Position numbers and translations under genes: made by a program. A stretch of DNA of 64,000 nucleotides from NCBI GenBank assembly GCA_025786725.1, contig JAHLTZ010000044.1:90477-154476 (forward strand). Reading direction: 5' to 3'. Position 1 is the stretch's first letter. Every line of letters starts with the position of its first letter. Origin of the DNA: Syncephalis fuscata (lineage: Eukaryota > Zoopagomycota > Zoopagomycetes > Zoopagales > Piptocephalidaceae). Below, in pieces: positions 1-12,054 of this stretch. Under the pieces are notes generated by a model, which saw only the letters and a list, made by a program, of their open reading frames with translations, was not told where the DNA came from and made no database searches.

Positions 1-650
1 ACGTAATTGTCTCTCTAGATTTCACATACTATATTATATGCCTCAATAGCTATGGCTGCTGAGGGCTCAGGGCATATTAAAAACGACAAGAACAACGACT
101 AAAACATTGCTTTCAACATCCAGAATAGAGGCGAGTTTGCAAATATAAAAATGCTGAATGATTTATCTCAACTCCGAAAACATTTTCTATCTAATTAATA
201 CGAACATTCGATTTTAAATGCCGAGCCTATCAACACTCCTGTTGAAGTGAGAAAAGAGGAGTGTAATAGGCCAGAATTAAGCATGCAGTTCAACATAACA
301 GGTTATGCTATAAACGAGTCACAATCCCTTGTCCCCTTTGAACCCAGCGCATTACGCCTTTTCCCACGACATTAATATAAATCCATTGCTTTGGCATTAT
401 ATATTTTGCTTTCCACCTAAGCCTGTCCGTGTCTTTAACGACTACTTTTTCCTTACTTTATTTGATTAACGAATTCGTTTTTTGCCGTTATTTATCGTTA
501 TCTATCGTGGGTTGTTTATTATTATATCACATAACTGGTTGAGCCATTTCTAGGCAACACTTTATTTGTGACCGCTGCCTATTTTGATCCATTACCTATC
601 ATGCGATTAGTCAACGCCACACCTAGCTTGACCTACATCATCCCGTTGAC
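1..650 (+). promoter_or_regulatory. upstream region of the amino-acid permease
   Basis: No supported coding sequence lies here. An AT-rich TATA-like stretch sits near 371-384 (attaatataaatcc), about 270 bp before the permease ATG, and T/C-rich stretches follow. This is a normal fungal promoter layout; no specific transcription-factor site is convincing. Confidence 0.3.
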
Positions 651-2327
651 ATGCCTAACCAAACGCCGGATCTGAAGGCGTCTGCTTCCATCACTAGCCT
701 TCCCGCCTCTTTGCAAGATGCTAAGAACATAACCGACAATGATGATCAGCAAAATCTTCATAAAGGCCTGCGGGCCCGTCATTTGACAATGATTTCTCTT
801 GGTGGCACCATTGGAACTGGCCTATTTTTAGCAAGTGGCAGCTCGATTTTTTCTGCTGGACCGGCTGGGGCTCTGCTCGCCTATGTGCTCATGGGCTGTC
901 TCGTTTACTTTATGATGATATCCCTTGGTGAAATGGCCACCTATATGCCGACGGCTGGATCAATGAATACGTATATTGCTCGTTTTGTTGATCCATCACT
1001 GGGATTTGCTTTTGGCTGGAATTACTGGTACTCATGGGCAACAACATTGGCTGTAGAACTTGTGGCAGCCGGTGTGGTCATGCGGTATTGGTTACCTCAA
1101 GTACCCGTATGGGTTTGGTCACTCATTGTACTTATCATTGTACTTTCTATCAACCTTATTAGCGTACGTGGCTATGGCGAGGCTGAATATTGGTTCAGTC
1201 TTATCAAGGTCGTCACTGTCGTCATTTTTATCTTTATTGCTTTCCTCGTTGTATGTGGCGTGGGTCGCGATGGCCCCGTCGATGGCAGTACATTTAAAGA
1301 TGGCATGGCATTTAAAGATGGCGTTCGTGGTGTAATTGGTGTATTTCTTGTAGCTGGATTCAGTTTTCAAGGCACAGAGCTTGTTGGTGTTGCCGCTGGC
1401 GAGTCTGCCCGTCCACGTCGTGATGTACCACGCGCTATCCGTCAAGTATTCTGGCGTATTCTACTCTTTTACGTACTATCCATGCTACTAATCGGCCTAT
1501 TGGTGCCCAGCACCGACGAACAATTACTTAGCGGAGGTGATAATGTTAGTGTATCACCATTTACTTTAACATTCCAGAAAATTGGTATCAGTGTTGCCGC
1601 CCATATTATGAACGCTGTTATTCTTACGGTAGTGTTATCGGCTGGCAATAGCTCTCTTTACGCATCAAGTCGCACACTTTACGTACTTGCCCAAGAAGGC
1701 AAAGCACCAAAACTATTTGCTCGAGTCAATAAGCGTGGCGTACCTGTTTATGCCCTACTACTTACAACACTTATTGGTGCGCTGGCCTTTTTATGCTCAT
1801 TATTTAACGATCAAACAGTTTATTTGTGGCTACTTTCGTTATCTGGTGTATCTGGATTTATTTCCTGGATGGGCATTGCCATTGCACATATACGTTTCCG
1901 CCGCGCATATATTGCCCAGGGTCGTTCGCTAGACGATCTGCCTTATCGTGCTAGTCTGTATCCCTTTGGACCATGGTTCGCTCTTGTATTGGGTACACTC
2001 GTCATTCTCGGTCAAGGCTACTCGGCCGTGGTTGGTGTTGACGAAGTTGACGTTAGCAAGATTGTTATGGCCTATATCGGCATTCCACTATTGCTCGCAC
2101 TTTATATTGGTCATAAGCTTATTTGCAAAACAAAGATAGTCCCACTTATGGAGGTCGATTTAGATACCGGCAAAAGCGCCGCGGTCGGTAACGGATCCAC
2201 TGAAATGGGCGAAGTGCCGGCTACGAATCTTAACTGGCGCAATGGTTCTAATCCACTCCAAATGGCCAACATTGGGTGGAAACAGTTTAGAACAACGCGC
2301 GTAGGCCGAGTTATTGATAACTTGTAA
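651..2327 (+). CDS. amino-acid permease, fungal YAT family
   Basis: A single-exon gene of 558 codons, full length for the fungal amino-acid permease family (APC superfamily). These proteins import amino acids across the plasma membrane with protons. After a hydrophilic 45-residue N-terminus comes the family signature SLGGTIGTGLFLASG (about residues 49-63), then about twelve hydrophobic segments. The conserved GEMATYMPTAGS loop after TM2 and FSFQGTELVGVAAGE in the middle (TM6 area) are present. The C-terminal tail is hydrophilic. The ATG at 651 is the first in frame and gives the expected N-terminus. A polyadenylation-like AATAAA lies at 2369. The substrate (general, basic or other amino acids) cannot be told from the sequence by eye. 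The gene is intact, with no frameshift. Confidence 0.93.
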   Translation: MPNQTPDLKASASITSLPASLQDAKNITDNDDQQNLHKGLRARHLTMISLGGTIGTGLFLASGSSIFSAGPAGALLAYVLMGCLVYFMMISLGEMATYMPTAGSMNTYIARFVDPSLGFAFGWNYWYSWATTLAVELVAAGVVMRYWLPQVPVWVWSLIVLIIVLSINLISVRGYGEAEYWFSLIKVVTVVIFIFIAFLVVCGVGRDGPVDGSTFKDGMAFKDGVRGVIGVFLVAGFSFQGTELVGVAAGESARPRRDVPRAIRQVFWRILLFYVLSMLLIGLLVPSTDEQLLSGGDNVSVSPFTLTFQKIGISVAAHIMNAVILTVVLSAGNSSLYASSRTLYVLAQEGKAPKLFARVNKRGVPVYALLLTTLIGALAFLCSLFNDQTVYLWLLSLSGVSGFISWMGIAIAHIRFRRAYIAQGRSLDDLPYRASLYPFGPWFALVLGTLVILGQGYSAVVGVDEVDVSKIVMAYIGIPLLLALYIGHKLICKTKIVPLMEVDLDTGKSAAVGNGSTEMGEVPATNLNWRNGSNPLQMANIGWKQFRTTRVGRVIDNL

Positions 2328-2368
2328 CGAATAAGACACTGCTGTGCTTTTTCTGTTAATTATAATGA

Positions 2369-2374
2369 AATAAA
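2369..2374 (+). terminator. polyadenylation-signal-like AATAAA
   Basis: An AATAAA hexamer 42 bp after the permease stop codon, followed by T-rich sequence. It is a plausible 3'-end signal, but the motif is common in AT-rich DNA. Confidence 0.35.
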
Positions 2375-2529
2375 ATTGCTATTACAAACATGTTTTATAA
2401 CATGGATAGTTTTTTAGTGGTCAAATAACTTTTATTCTTAATGCATTTATTACTTCACTTTTAATTGTTCTATAATAATGAATATTTTTTGAGGTCAAAT
2501 GACTTTAATTAATTCACTTATATTAACAG

Positions 2530-3010
2530 TGCAATATATAATCTACGTCATCACATTTCCTTTCTCTTTCTTTACACGTGACAGCATATATCCATTGCAT
2601 ATACTTGTACACTCCATATATGCTACCTAAATAGTGTCAGTAGTTGACTGACTACTAGTCAAGTGCAAACACTATTTACACTATGCCCTTGCATTGCTCT
2701 TCTTTAATCCGACCTTTGCAAATTACCTTATTCACTCCGGTCATTGGTATTGGCAGCCTTATTAACGCGGTAGGTGCATTTCCAACTTGTTTTTATGTTA
2801 TTTTAAGCATATGCTGTGAAATCTCGTTGTATGCTGTGTTGTTACTATTGATCGCAATTGCAGGTCATCTGGCAACAGCTCCGCAATCTCAACAGTAACA
2901 GTGCAATATGCTATTGTCAAGACTGTACAAGCTACTGTTAGTACGATCTGCAGCAGGATCTATAGCAAATCAAAGTATAAAACGGATCTGGCAGCATATA
3001 GCCACCACAG
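2530..3010 (-). repeat. degenerate copy of the 0.8-kb element (family A)
   Basis: Read on the minus strand, 2533-2665 matches the segment 7500-7620 of the 7.0-kb element: both share words such as taatctacgtcatcaca, agcatatatgctac and gtgtcagtagttg. The words near 2883-2908 match the reverse complement of 7284-7306. A short piece at 2940-3010 instead matches 7330-7390 on the plus strand, so this copy is rearranged as well as decayed. No open reading frame is preserved. Confidence 0.55.
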
Positions 3011-3309
3011 TCATTATGTACAGCTGCTGTACGCATACGCCGGCAATAGAAGCAGATTTTACTGCTAATATAGTCGTTGAACAAATTTTCAACACCAGTA
3101 CAACATGCGATTCGTCACTGTTGCTATTGTAATATTAACAATAAAAATATGGTCGTTTATTTGTATGTTTAAATGAACCAAGTTGAAATATACAAAGAAT
3201 AAAGCTAGATACAGGCAGATAGCGGTTTTAAATAGAATAAGGACAGCGAGCATAAATGCATATATTAAAGTGAGTATACAATGGAAATAGTACGAATGGC
3301 GATGTTGAC

Positions 3310-3565
3310 GTTATATATAATGGTACAAATGAAGTATATTAAAACATATAAACAATATAATGTATTAGTATATTATAGAATGATATATGGTAGTGTGGGA
3401 TAGAATGGAAATGATATAGGTGAATAGAGGATATATGCATACTGGATAATAATCTATGACGATGCTGATTTGAATGGATGATGTCATTCACCGCTCAGTT
3501 TATGTTCAATAGAACGAATGTTTAATTCAATTACGCGAATGCTATTAGATTCAGTCATTTGACGC
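3310..3565 (-). repeat. dispersed repeat family B, copy 1
   Basis: Shares ordered words with copies near 14.7, 14.9, 24.8 and 54.6 kb: atgatatatggtag, ggtgaatagaggatatatg, gcatact, gatgtcattcac and a terminal tcatttgac. In this copy they run in the opposite sense to the 14.7- and 24.8-kb copies. There is no coding capacity and no clear terminal inverted repeat. Confidence 0.6.
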
Positions 3566-4625
3566 CCCATCATACTAAATAACTAATCAAATGTTTGTAA
3601 ATTAAATTGTTCAATAATGCTAAATGACACACAGTATGTAACATAATTATGAATAATCAATAAATACATGCCATTTCTTGCAGATCCGTTCTATTCTCTG
3701 CTGCTAATATCAAGTTGTCTGCAAATATTCTGTGCGCTACATCTGTCTGAGTAATACCTTTTTAGTGATTCGTACTTACAGACATATTGTGCCTTACTCA
3801 ACTCGGTAATTAATGGATTATAGAATACTGGCCACAATGGCAGCAAATCAGCTTACTCCTTGGCCTAATTACATTTTGAATGACGCATATCTGTATAAAC
3901 TATTTGACATAACTAATTAGATTTCTTTTTAGTAACTACTATTTTTATAAAGAATCCCTTGCCCCTTCAAAGAGGGGGCTAAACTAGGGAGTTACGAGTT
4001 GGATGGCTAGCAACTTGTGCGCCTTTACGTGCAATGTATAGTCGCATTGATTCCATCTACATGCACATCAAGGCATGCAAAATGCATCATGTGCACTAGG
4101 CGTGGGGAATTTGTGATATAAATTGACATATTTACTACTTGAACATGCATCTATGTTTATCATTGCTATTTTTGAACATTTCCATCGTGATTTCTTGCCT
4201 GACCGGTCGTGCACTTTTCCCGTAGCGTTCGTTTACATATAACTTCTTTCTCAAACAATACTGCTGCTGCTACTACTGTGGTTCTACCGCTTCTTTGCTC
4301 TTTTTGCTCTCTCGCTTATTTCAATTGCTTGCTATCTCATTTGGCCATTCCCATTGTTGAATGGTGCTGGGTGTGCATTATTAATTAACTATTGTTACAA
4401 CTATCCCACGCTATTGCCTATATATATATATATACGCCTATTTGTCTATCAGCTCGGACTATTGTATCCGGTTCTTTCTTCTTTCGACTTCTTAAACGGC
4501 TTTCCCTGCGATTTTATGTTTTTGACTATATAACGCACGAATACTGATTCGGTTGACGTTTAACTTGTCTTTATTAAAGCCGTTATTGCCACTACTACTA
4601 TTGCTGTTGCTATATAGTTTACATT
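3566..4625. other. intergenic, IDO upstream region
   Basis: No gene is visible. The segment contains a pyrimidine-rich stretch (4240-4330) and a short (TA)n run at about 4418-4433, typical of the promoter of the downstream dioxygenase gene. Confidence 0.4.
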
Positions 4626-6398
4626 ATGACGACACAGGCCCTTGATAACGTCCTCCCGTGGCCATTATCGAAATATGATATCGACCCACAAACTGGCTTT
4701 CTACCACCTGAAGAGCCACTACATCGTTTGCCAGCCGATGGGCCGTTTAATATTTGGGAACGTTTAATGGACGACCTACAAGGATTGTTATTAACGGGCA
4801 CTTTACGAGCTCGTATACTTAAGGTAGTTTGTCTATTGCCACACTGTACTTGTAGAGCAGCTATTCTAACTTGCTATGTTTATAGCTGCCAATACTCGAT
4901 GTCGATCTACTCACGACTGTACCCGAACATCGTCGTGCCTATCTTGTGCTATCGATGTTGACCCACGCCTACGTTTGGGGTAAACATGAGCCTGCAGCCG
5001 ATGTACTACCTGCCTGTTTAGCTATTCCTTTCTGCAAAGTATCCGAAATGCTTGGTATTCTTCCAGTTGCCACCAGCGCTTCGTGTGCGACTTGGAATTG
5101 GAAGCGGCTTGATCCAGAAGGACCGTATGATTTAAGGTAAGTAAAGCTAAGCCGCTGGTTAAAAAAGACGCGAGAAACTAATAATTACTTAGCAACTTAA
5201 TTACGTTGCATACCTTTTCTGGTTCTATGGACGAATCATGGTTTTATCTCATCACGACAGCAATAGAAGCACGTGGAGGTAGAGCCATCTGTGCTATGTT
5301 GGCAGCAGCAAAGGAGACGCTATCGGCAACGCCTTCGATGCAACGGTTGGCTGAGCAATTGACTATACTTGGCGACGAAATTGCTCAAATGGCACATATT
5401 CTAAATCGTATGTACGAACGCTGCGATCCGTATGTGTTCTTCTGGAAGGTAAGTTAACATTGGAAAGCGATTGTTTGTTAATTTATTGACTAGGTCCGTG
5501 TATACTTGGCTGGCTGGTCTAATATGAAAGAGGCAGGACTGCCTAATGGTCTTCATTATGAGGGCGTAGATGCTGAGGGTATCTATCGCGAATATCCTGG
5601 CGGCAGTGCCGGCCAAAGTGCACTAATGCATAGCCTGGACTTGGGACTAGGTATACAGCATAATGCAACAGGAAAAAATACCGGACGAAATCAATTTATG
5701 CTGGCCATGCGAAAGCACATGCCAGCTACGCAGCGACAATTCCTTGTTGACCTTGAAACAAAGACGGATATTCGCTCATTTATTCAGCAGCTAGCAAGCC
5801 ATGAGACTGTTGATACTCATGCCGCGCAAGTAATTGCCGCATATGATCGATGTGTCGATCAGCTTAAGCAGTTCCGTGATCGTCATATTCAAATGGTTAC
5901 CCTTTATGTGATTATGCCAGCACGTAAAGGTCCAGTCGTAGGTGGACATCGCAGTGTAGCAGGTACAATGATGAACGAGAAACCCACCATACCAGCCACT
6001 TTGGCAACAGGGCATGGCCGAGAAGCGCCTTTGACGCCACATGTGGCAACGGTACAGCATTCACCACATGCTCCTGATACCGCATTTAGGTCATCACGAT
6101 TGTATCCACAAGCTGTGGCTAGTGGCAGCACTGCCGAAACCGGTTCCGATACACCGGCACTAACCTCCACACCATCGCCAGGGCATCACCAGTATCGACG
6201 GCCAGCACAGGTCATGATATTTCACCGCCACGCTCACCCATCAAATCGCTGCCACCACCCGCCTTTGATACGCAACCGTACTTTGGTTTGGCACGTCCCA
6301 ACGAAGGTGATCGAGTCAATCGCGGTACTGGTGGTACAGATGTCCTACCATTTCTTAAACAGCTTCGCGATGAAACGAAGACGGCAAAAATGCGCTAG
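4626..6398 (+). CDS. BNA2: indoleamine 2,3-dioxygenase (IDO / Bna2-like)
   Basis: A heme enzyme that opens the indole ring of tryptophan, the first step of the kynurenine route to NAD. Exons: 4626-4823, 4886-5136, 5193-5448 and 5494-6398, about 536 aa. Family motifs: YDIDPQTGFLP at the N-terminus, SFLT-like LSMLTHAYVWG, TFSGSMDESWFY, the distal-pocket loop GGSAGQS, and RDRHIQMVTLY carrying the proximal heme histidine (about residue 366). The end carries RGTGGTD, PFLKQLRDETK, typical of fungal IDOs. A Ser/Pro/Thr-rich insert of about 100 residues separates the last helix from this motif. The frame slips once near 6179-6183: one extra G there joins the two frames cleanly. The frame is also open beyond 6398 (to 6541) if one base is changed, so the exact C-terminus is uncertain. 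Confidence 0.9.
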
Positions 6399-7017
6399 TT
6401 ATACCAATTCCTATGTCTAATCTATCATTGTTTAAATCTTTATGTTTAACACCTTGCAGCAATAGCAATAGTAGCAATCATATTCATGGTGGTAATCTTG
6501 TGGCTATTCATACGCAAGCGCCATTAAAAGCGTGCAAATAAACATTGTAATTATCCTGAACACTTATTTCAATGTAATCATAGTATATTGAATCAAATAG
6601 CTTATTATTTGTAATATCAAATGAATTTGTGTTCATAATATCGCACCTCATATTGCATAAATGTTTATTCATTGCTATAACATGCCATTTGGCCGTTTCA
6701 TCTGTATTACAACATGACCATATATTTTTATTAATTAAATAAAAATATTTTCTTTTTACATTACTATTAGCATATTACAAATAGCTAGATTTACACAACT
6801 GCAACATGTCATTTGTTTTAATAATACTAGTAATAATTTATTGCTGATAGAGCTAGTTTTAAACGGATAAAAGTATATATTATATTGTGGTCATTATAAA
6901 ATAAAATAGTATACAATGAAAAGAATACCGATAATGGTGCTAGAGTTGTACTGTATATAATTTTAATGTTGCCATTCATATTTATCAATATATATACTCA
7001 TTCTAACGTGTGTTCCT
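6399..7017. other. intergenic / IDO 3' region
   Basis: AT-rich. Positions 6460-6541 are open in two frames; one would encode a hydrophobic stretch IAIVAIIFMVVILWLF followed by IRKRH. No well-placed donor links it to the IDO exon in the right phase, so it is left as untranslated sequence. Nothing else is recognisable. Confidence 0.3.
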
Positions 7018-7829
7018 CTATCGTTTACCGATTATACGTTATTAATAAAAGCTGTCTGCTTATTGCCAACTGTATTTGTCATATTGATTCATACTATTTA
7101 TTTCATTTACTCAATCGCATACATGATAGTTTTACCATTATCATTCATGTAGTTTCTTTTGTCTATTTGTTTGGCTATTTATTATTATATGTTGCCAAAA
7201 TCACTTTGTGCTTTGATATGTTACAGATTGCCATTGCAAATTGTACTGGCAATAGCTTTTACAGTCTTTATAGTAGCGGATCGCACTGCTGCTGTTGAGA
7301 TTGCAAAGCTATTACCGGATGACCTACAATGGCGATCTATAGTAAAAGCAAAGTATAAAACGACATTTCACAGCATGTATTCGCCATAATATAAAAACAA
7401 GCCAGAAATGCACTTATCGTGTTGATAAAGTTGCCAATACTAATTATCAAAGTGCTGCTGATTATTTGTAAAAAGATAAGATTAAAGAGCAATACAAGGA
7501 CGTGGTGTAGAAGGTGTTGCTAGTCAACTAACTAATAGTCAGCCAACTACTGACACCAACTAAGTAGCATATATGCTATCAAGTGTGCAGAAAGGGAAAA
7601 GAAAGTGTGATGACGTAGATTATGAGTTGGAACCTTGTCAGTCAATATTTATAGAAACGTGAATTATTTATTAACAAGCAGCATGTGAATAATAAAAGCA
7701 ATCTACCCAACATGTCGGTACATCACAGAACAATGTTAACAGTGAATAAATAAATGTATTAAAATAAATGCCATTTTACCACCAAAGCTATTCATTAGTT
7801 CATTGATGTAAAATAATAAATTTATTAAA
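7018..7829 (+). repeat. 0.8-kb dispersed element, family A copy 1
   Basis: Almost identical over its whole length to 18842-19645, with only a handful of substitutions and small indels, and with unrelated flanks on both sides. It begins tatcgtttaccg and ends aataaatttattaaa. I see no terminal inverted repeat and no target-site duplication. The longest frames (76 codons at 7159-7389, 110 codons at 6966-7298) are hydrophobic and unlike any family I know. It could be a non-autonomous transposable element or a recent segmental duplication. Confidence 0.75.
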
Positions 7830-9964
7830 TGCGATAGATATGCCACTTGGCACCAAATGTAGTATCAAAAAACTTTTATTAGCAAAATAGCAAGCATAGT
7901 TAAAAAAGTGAATAGCAAATAATAAAAGCCAGCTCGCCATTATACAATATAGTTCATCGATCCATATGATACAGCGCCATGCTATGCCATGCTATAAATT
8001 ACGACACCATAGCACATGATGACCATGAATGTAGAGTAAAGTGGATCGGCAAATAGCTTGCCATTTGTCTACACCCTGCGCTCTTCTTTCGAACCGCATG
8101 ATCATCTTGTGATCTAGTAATTTACTTTAAGCCAATAGCCAGGCATTGGCGCCTTGAACGCACTGTTCTATCCTCCCCCGCTACCACTAATGCCACATGT
8201 CTGGGCATGAATTCCACGTGGACAGTTGTAGATACTCCGCTCCATTAGAGAGACAGTCGCCTAGATTCATATTCTATGATGCTGTCCACCCACTCATGAA
8301 TCTTGTTTAGCCACTCCATTTAGAGAATGAATGGTTGAACAAGATCTACAAACGAATAAGCAACATTTTAGAAGATGGATATAGGCGGCAATGCATGTGT
8401 TATTCATAAAGCATTACAATGGTCTATACAGCCCTCTAAGCAGCTATATGAACCTGCATTTCTACACTTGGCATGCTGTGCACTAAGCTGCACGTATACA
8501 CCAGTATATTATACTATTATGACAGATCAGGAGCAATGCTCTTTATTAATGCATAGACAAGTTTCGCGGGAATAGGAGGGCATAGTCAATCGTTCAAGAT
8601 CAGTACATTCATACGCACGAATACTTTCACGCGCATCGTATGGAGTCTCGTAACCGGTAAATATGCATAAGCATGCCGCTCAAACTACCCATCCATTCAC
8701 ACCAAAAAGATAAGCACCTCGGTCACTTTGTTTGTCTGCCCATCTGCCCGTCTGTGTGAGCGTGAGCACATCTTTTGTTGTGACTTTTCGAACGAATGAA
8801 AGCCTGACGAAATCGGCCTTGTTCGCAATGGCTACCGCGTTTAGTGCGTGTGTCTGTGTTTGTGTGTGCTTGAGCGCGCATGCGTATAAACAGGTCGCGA
8901 GCACACGACTGGCGACCAAGCGACCATGCTGCCGCCTTGTTCACAAGTTCGACTGCAGACGTTATAAAGTTCCTGGAACAGTACTGGTGTTTGCACGCTT
9001 ATCGCTTTCTTTTGTCATCTCTGCTGCTTGCAGTTTATTTTTTAACGTAGTATCGCAATAATAGTAACAGCAACGACGACACAACGTCCAGTTGCTTTTG
9101 TTGTAGCTTACGGCGTTTTTCTCTTTTGCATACTTTTGCCCGGTTATCTTGTTTTACCACCCTACAACGCTACACACCGCACGTTCTCTAGTTCGTCGGT
9201 ATATTTGGTTATTTTTGTTGTCGCACAACTTTGCTTATAAGCGACAGTTTTTATTGTGCTGCCGGTCAGCTTACTACATTCGTCTTACGTCAACTATTGC
9301 TTTTTACGTTGTTTATTGATTGCGGCTATTGCACACTCGGTCTTTCAACGAAATACGTATTGAACACCGACGATTCAACAAGCATACTTAATCAGTACTA
9401 CATATCAGCGGGCTAGGTTCCTTCTTGCCCGATTCAGATTGAATAGCTTTATTTTGACGTACTACAGGTAGTATTTTTGGTAGTCATATTAATAAGGTCC
9501 AAACGCCGCATTATTATATCGGTCTAGATATATTGTCGTCGTTATTAGCAATATTAACATCAACTTTAACATCAACATTAATCGACGTGCTCTTTAATAC
9601 CGTTTTGGCCATTATTACATCCTATTCGTTCTTTAGTTTGTTATAGTCACATCTACTTACGTTGTAACTATAATTACTACATTTAAACACACACACACAA
9701 ACACACACAGATATAGCTACTTGCTATCTGTCCTTTAGTTGTACAATCGTATCTATTTACGGTTTTATTTCTACCAATCAATACTCATCTATATTTCTCT
9801 CTTTCTGTAGCTAGATCACGCTTGATACGTGGTTTCTTTAGCTTATTTTGATACTTTAAGTTTTTGTGGCTAGATTTTTTGTGTGCAAGCAAGCATACTA
9901 CACTGCACGGTGTATTTCCTATTTCGCCAACTTCTATCTATCCATCCTCGACTATACAACCACC
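7830..9964. other. intergenic and leader of the downstream gene
   Basis: No supported gene. From about 9000 the sequence becomes pyrimidine-rich on the plus strand, the style of leader seen upstream of several genes in this window. A short (CA)n microsatellite lies at about 9687-9711. The 8375-8575 and 8732-9061 frames show no family resemblance. Confidence 0.35.
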
Positions 9965-12054
9965 ATGCCAGTCTCCATCGCTAACTTCATGATGGGCTCG
10001 CGCCACCGTCGTCACGTGTCGACACCTGACATCCGTACACAGTCTGGCCCTAATGGCGAGACTTACGCACAGCTCCCCCCATTGGCCCGTATTTTTGCCA
10101 CTCCACGCTGGCAATTGCCATCCTCAATCAAATCGATCCAGAATAAGCGCAAATCTGGTCCAGCCAAGCTATTTACCAAGATCTTCCGCTCTTCAAAGTC
10201 ATCAAAGAAGGCACAAATCACTGAAGCTGATGTACTTCGTGAGACTGAAGTCGCACTCAGCATTATTGAAGAGACGACCGCGACGACTACTGCCACAATG
10301 ACAGCTGGTCGTCCCGTTGTCAGCATCCAGTCGCCACCAGCCGTTGCCGCCGATGACATTCGTTGGGTCTCAACACCGGTAGAAGCACAAAACCATCCAT
10401 TTACCGTCTATGCTCGTGCTGACGACGAATTACGCGCATTAACCGATCGATTCGTTAGCTCAACAGCCGAATCCGTCCGTAACTTGGCTCCACGTGCCCA
10501 TATTCTACACCAAAAGCACTTGCGTGCCTTGCACGTACTTGTCCGTATGATGGTACCTCGTGCTCGTTTCGGCCCACTTGCTTATCGCAGTCGTATTCCA
10601 ACTGATGACCGCAACGAACTCGAACGTGACGGCTACTGTGAAAGTGTGCTATTCGCTGCTCGTGCTCTCGCTCGTGGCTATCGCATCCGCGGTGCCGAGC
10701 GTGATACCTATGAACTGCGTGACCTTGGTGTGGCTCTTTATGCTGCCTACGAGGCTGTACGTGTCCGTCTTCGTTGCGAACTTGCCCGTATTAACTCGGC
10801 CAGTGTCGATACGCTACTTATGCGCTATGCCTTCTTGGATGCATTACGCCATGCCTCTCGTCCCACACCAAATCTCGAGGCTGACGAATGGACATTGCCT
10901 ATTGATGATGAAGATATTGAACTCTACACAGTGCTTCAATGCCAAACTGCTTTCAACTGCCGCTCAGCCAAGAAACGTGCTGACCAAGATGCCAATGTAA
11001 GCGCGCTTATGGGCATTCGATCAGCACTACTTGATTTCCACCGTAGCTGGGTCGGATTTGAGCGTGCTGTATGCCGCTGCTACTTCTGCACTGAAGGCCA
11101 TCGGCCAGGTTGTCGTCACCAAGGTGAAATTAGCTGCAAGGTTGTGCAGCAATGGCGCGATACACTTACCATTGCTGTACACGAGCAGCTACTCGATGCG
11201 GATATGGTAGCCGAAGTTGATCCAAGTGTTGTATTAGCTTTGCCACGACTTGCACTGCTTGATACATCACTACGTGATATGGGCGCACTTTGCTCAAAGC
11301 CCATTACACTTGCACCGGTCAAGGCACGTTCATGCCCGAACCTATTGTCGAGTGGACGTGCGGCCATTAACTCTGCTCTTACCACCAATGGATCACCACA
11401 GCTACAAAACTTTTCTAATAACGACGGTCTTATGCAGACTGATCCGGACACTGAGCCGGATGTCTGGTGGACTGGCTACTCAGGTGGACTCGTTGCATTG
11501 CGTTCTGAATTGCGTTCATTTACGCCAAAGGATTTACGCCAACTGCGTCGCCGACTTGTGCTTAGCACAATGGCTGCCGAGAATGCAACTGAACTGCCAA
11601 TGCTTGCCAAGTCGGCCAAGGTCGATTCAGCCTTCCGATCCATCTGTGCTCATGCTGATGCTTTGCACAGCGGATCTGGTGCTCAACGATGCCTTGCATT
11701 GCTTGGTCGTGTACTTGACGGCTTTTCTGCCGAACTTGAATCAAGACTAGCCAACATTGAAGCAAATGGTAGTAATGGAACAATATTACTGGACGTAACA
11801 ACGCTACTTGGTATACAGCAGCAGCTTCCGCTGAAGATGATTACCACGATACCGCCTCAATCATTTCCTCCGATGATATGCAGCGCTCTTCGGGCTCGTT
11901 TGGTGATGAAGAAGACGAGATCCGCGATACTACACGGCGTGGCCGAGTCAGTCGCCCGAGTCAACGTCATCATCACGATGTTAGTATGATGATGGCCACG
12001 GGTGCTAAAGTGCCAATGCCGCCCGTACGTCGAGCTGGTGCCATGATGCGCTAA
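9965..12054 (+). CDS. unrecognised 679-aa protein
   Basis: I do not recognise the family. The ATG at 9965 sits in a good context (accaccatg); the frame upstream of it has no ATG. Coding runs from 9965 to about 11768, then an intron of 47-50 nt (donor at 11769 or 11772, acceptor CAG at 11816-11818), then 11819-12054. Both donors keep the frame; without the intron the protein would end in a non-acidic nonsense tail. The N-terminus is basic (residues 1-90, rich in Lys/Arg/Ser). The middle is predicted helical, with the Cys/His-rich segment CRCYFCTEGHRPGCRHQ (about residues 359-375) that could bind a metal. The last exon is acidic, Ser-rich and ends with a Met/Val/Arg-rich tail. No signal peptide or membrane segment. 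Strong codon bias toward C/T third positions suggests a real, expressed gene. Confidence 0.8.

Noticed and set aside
6399-6541. A definite C-terminal membrane anchor on IDO
   Set aside because: No GT donor in the right phase connects it; kept only as a finding.
11769-11989. The uninterrupted 707-codon frame as the true end of the 10-kb gene
   Set aside because: The tail after 11770 loses the codon character of the gene, whereas removing a 47-50-nt GT-AG intron gives an acidic coding tail to 12054 with matching phase.
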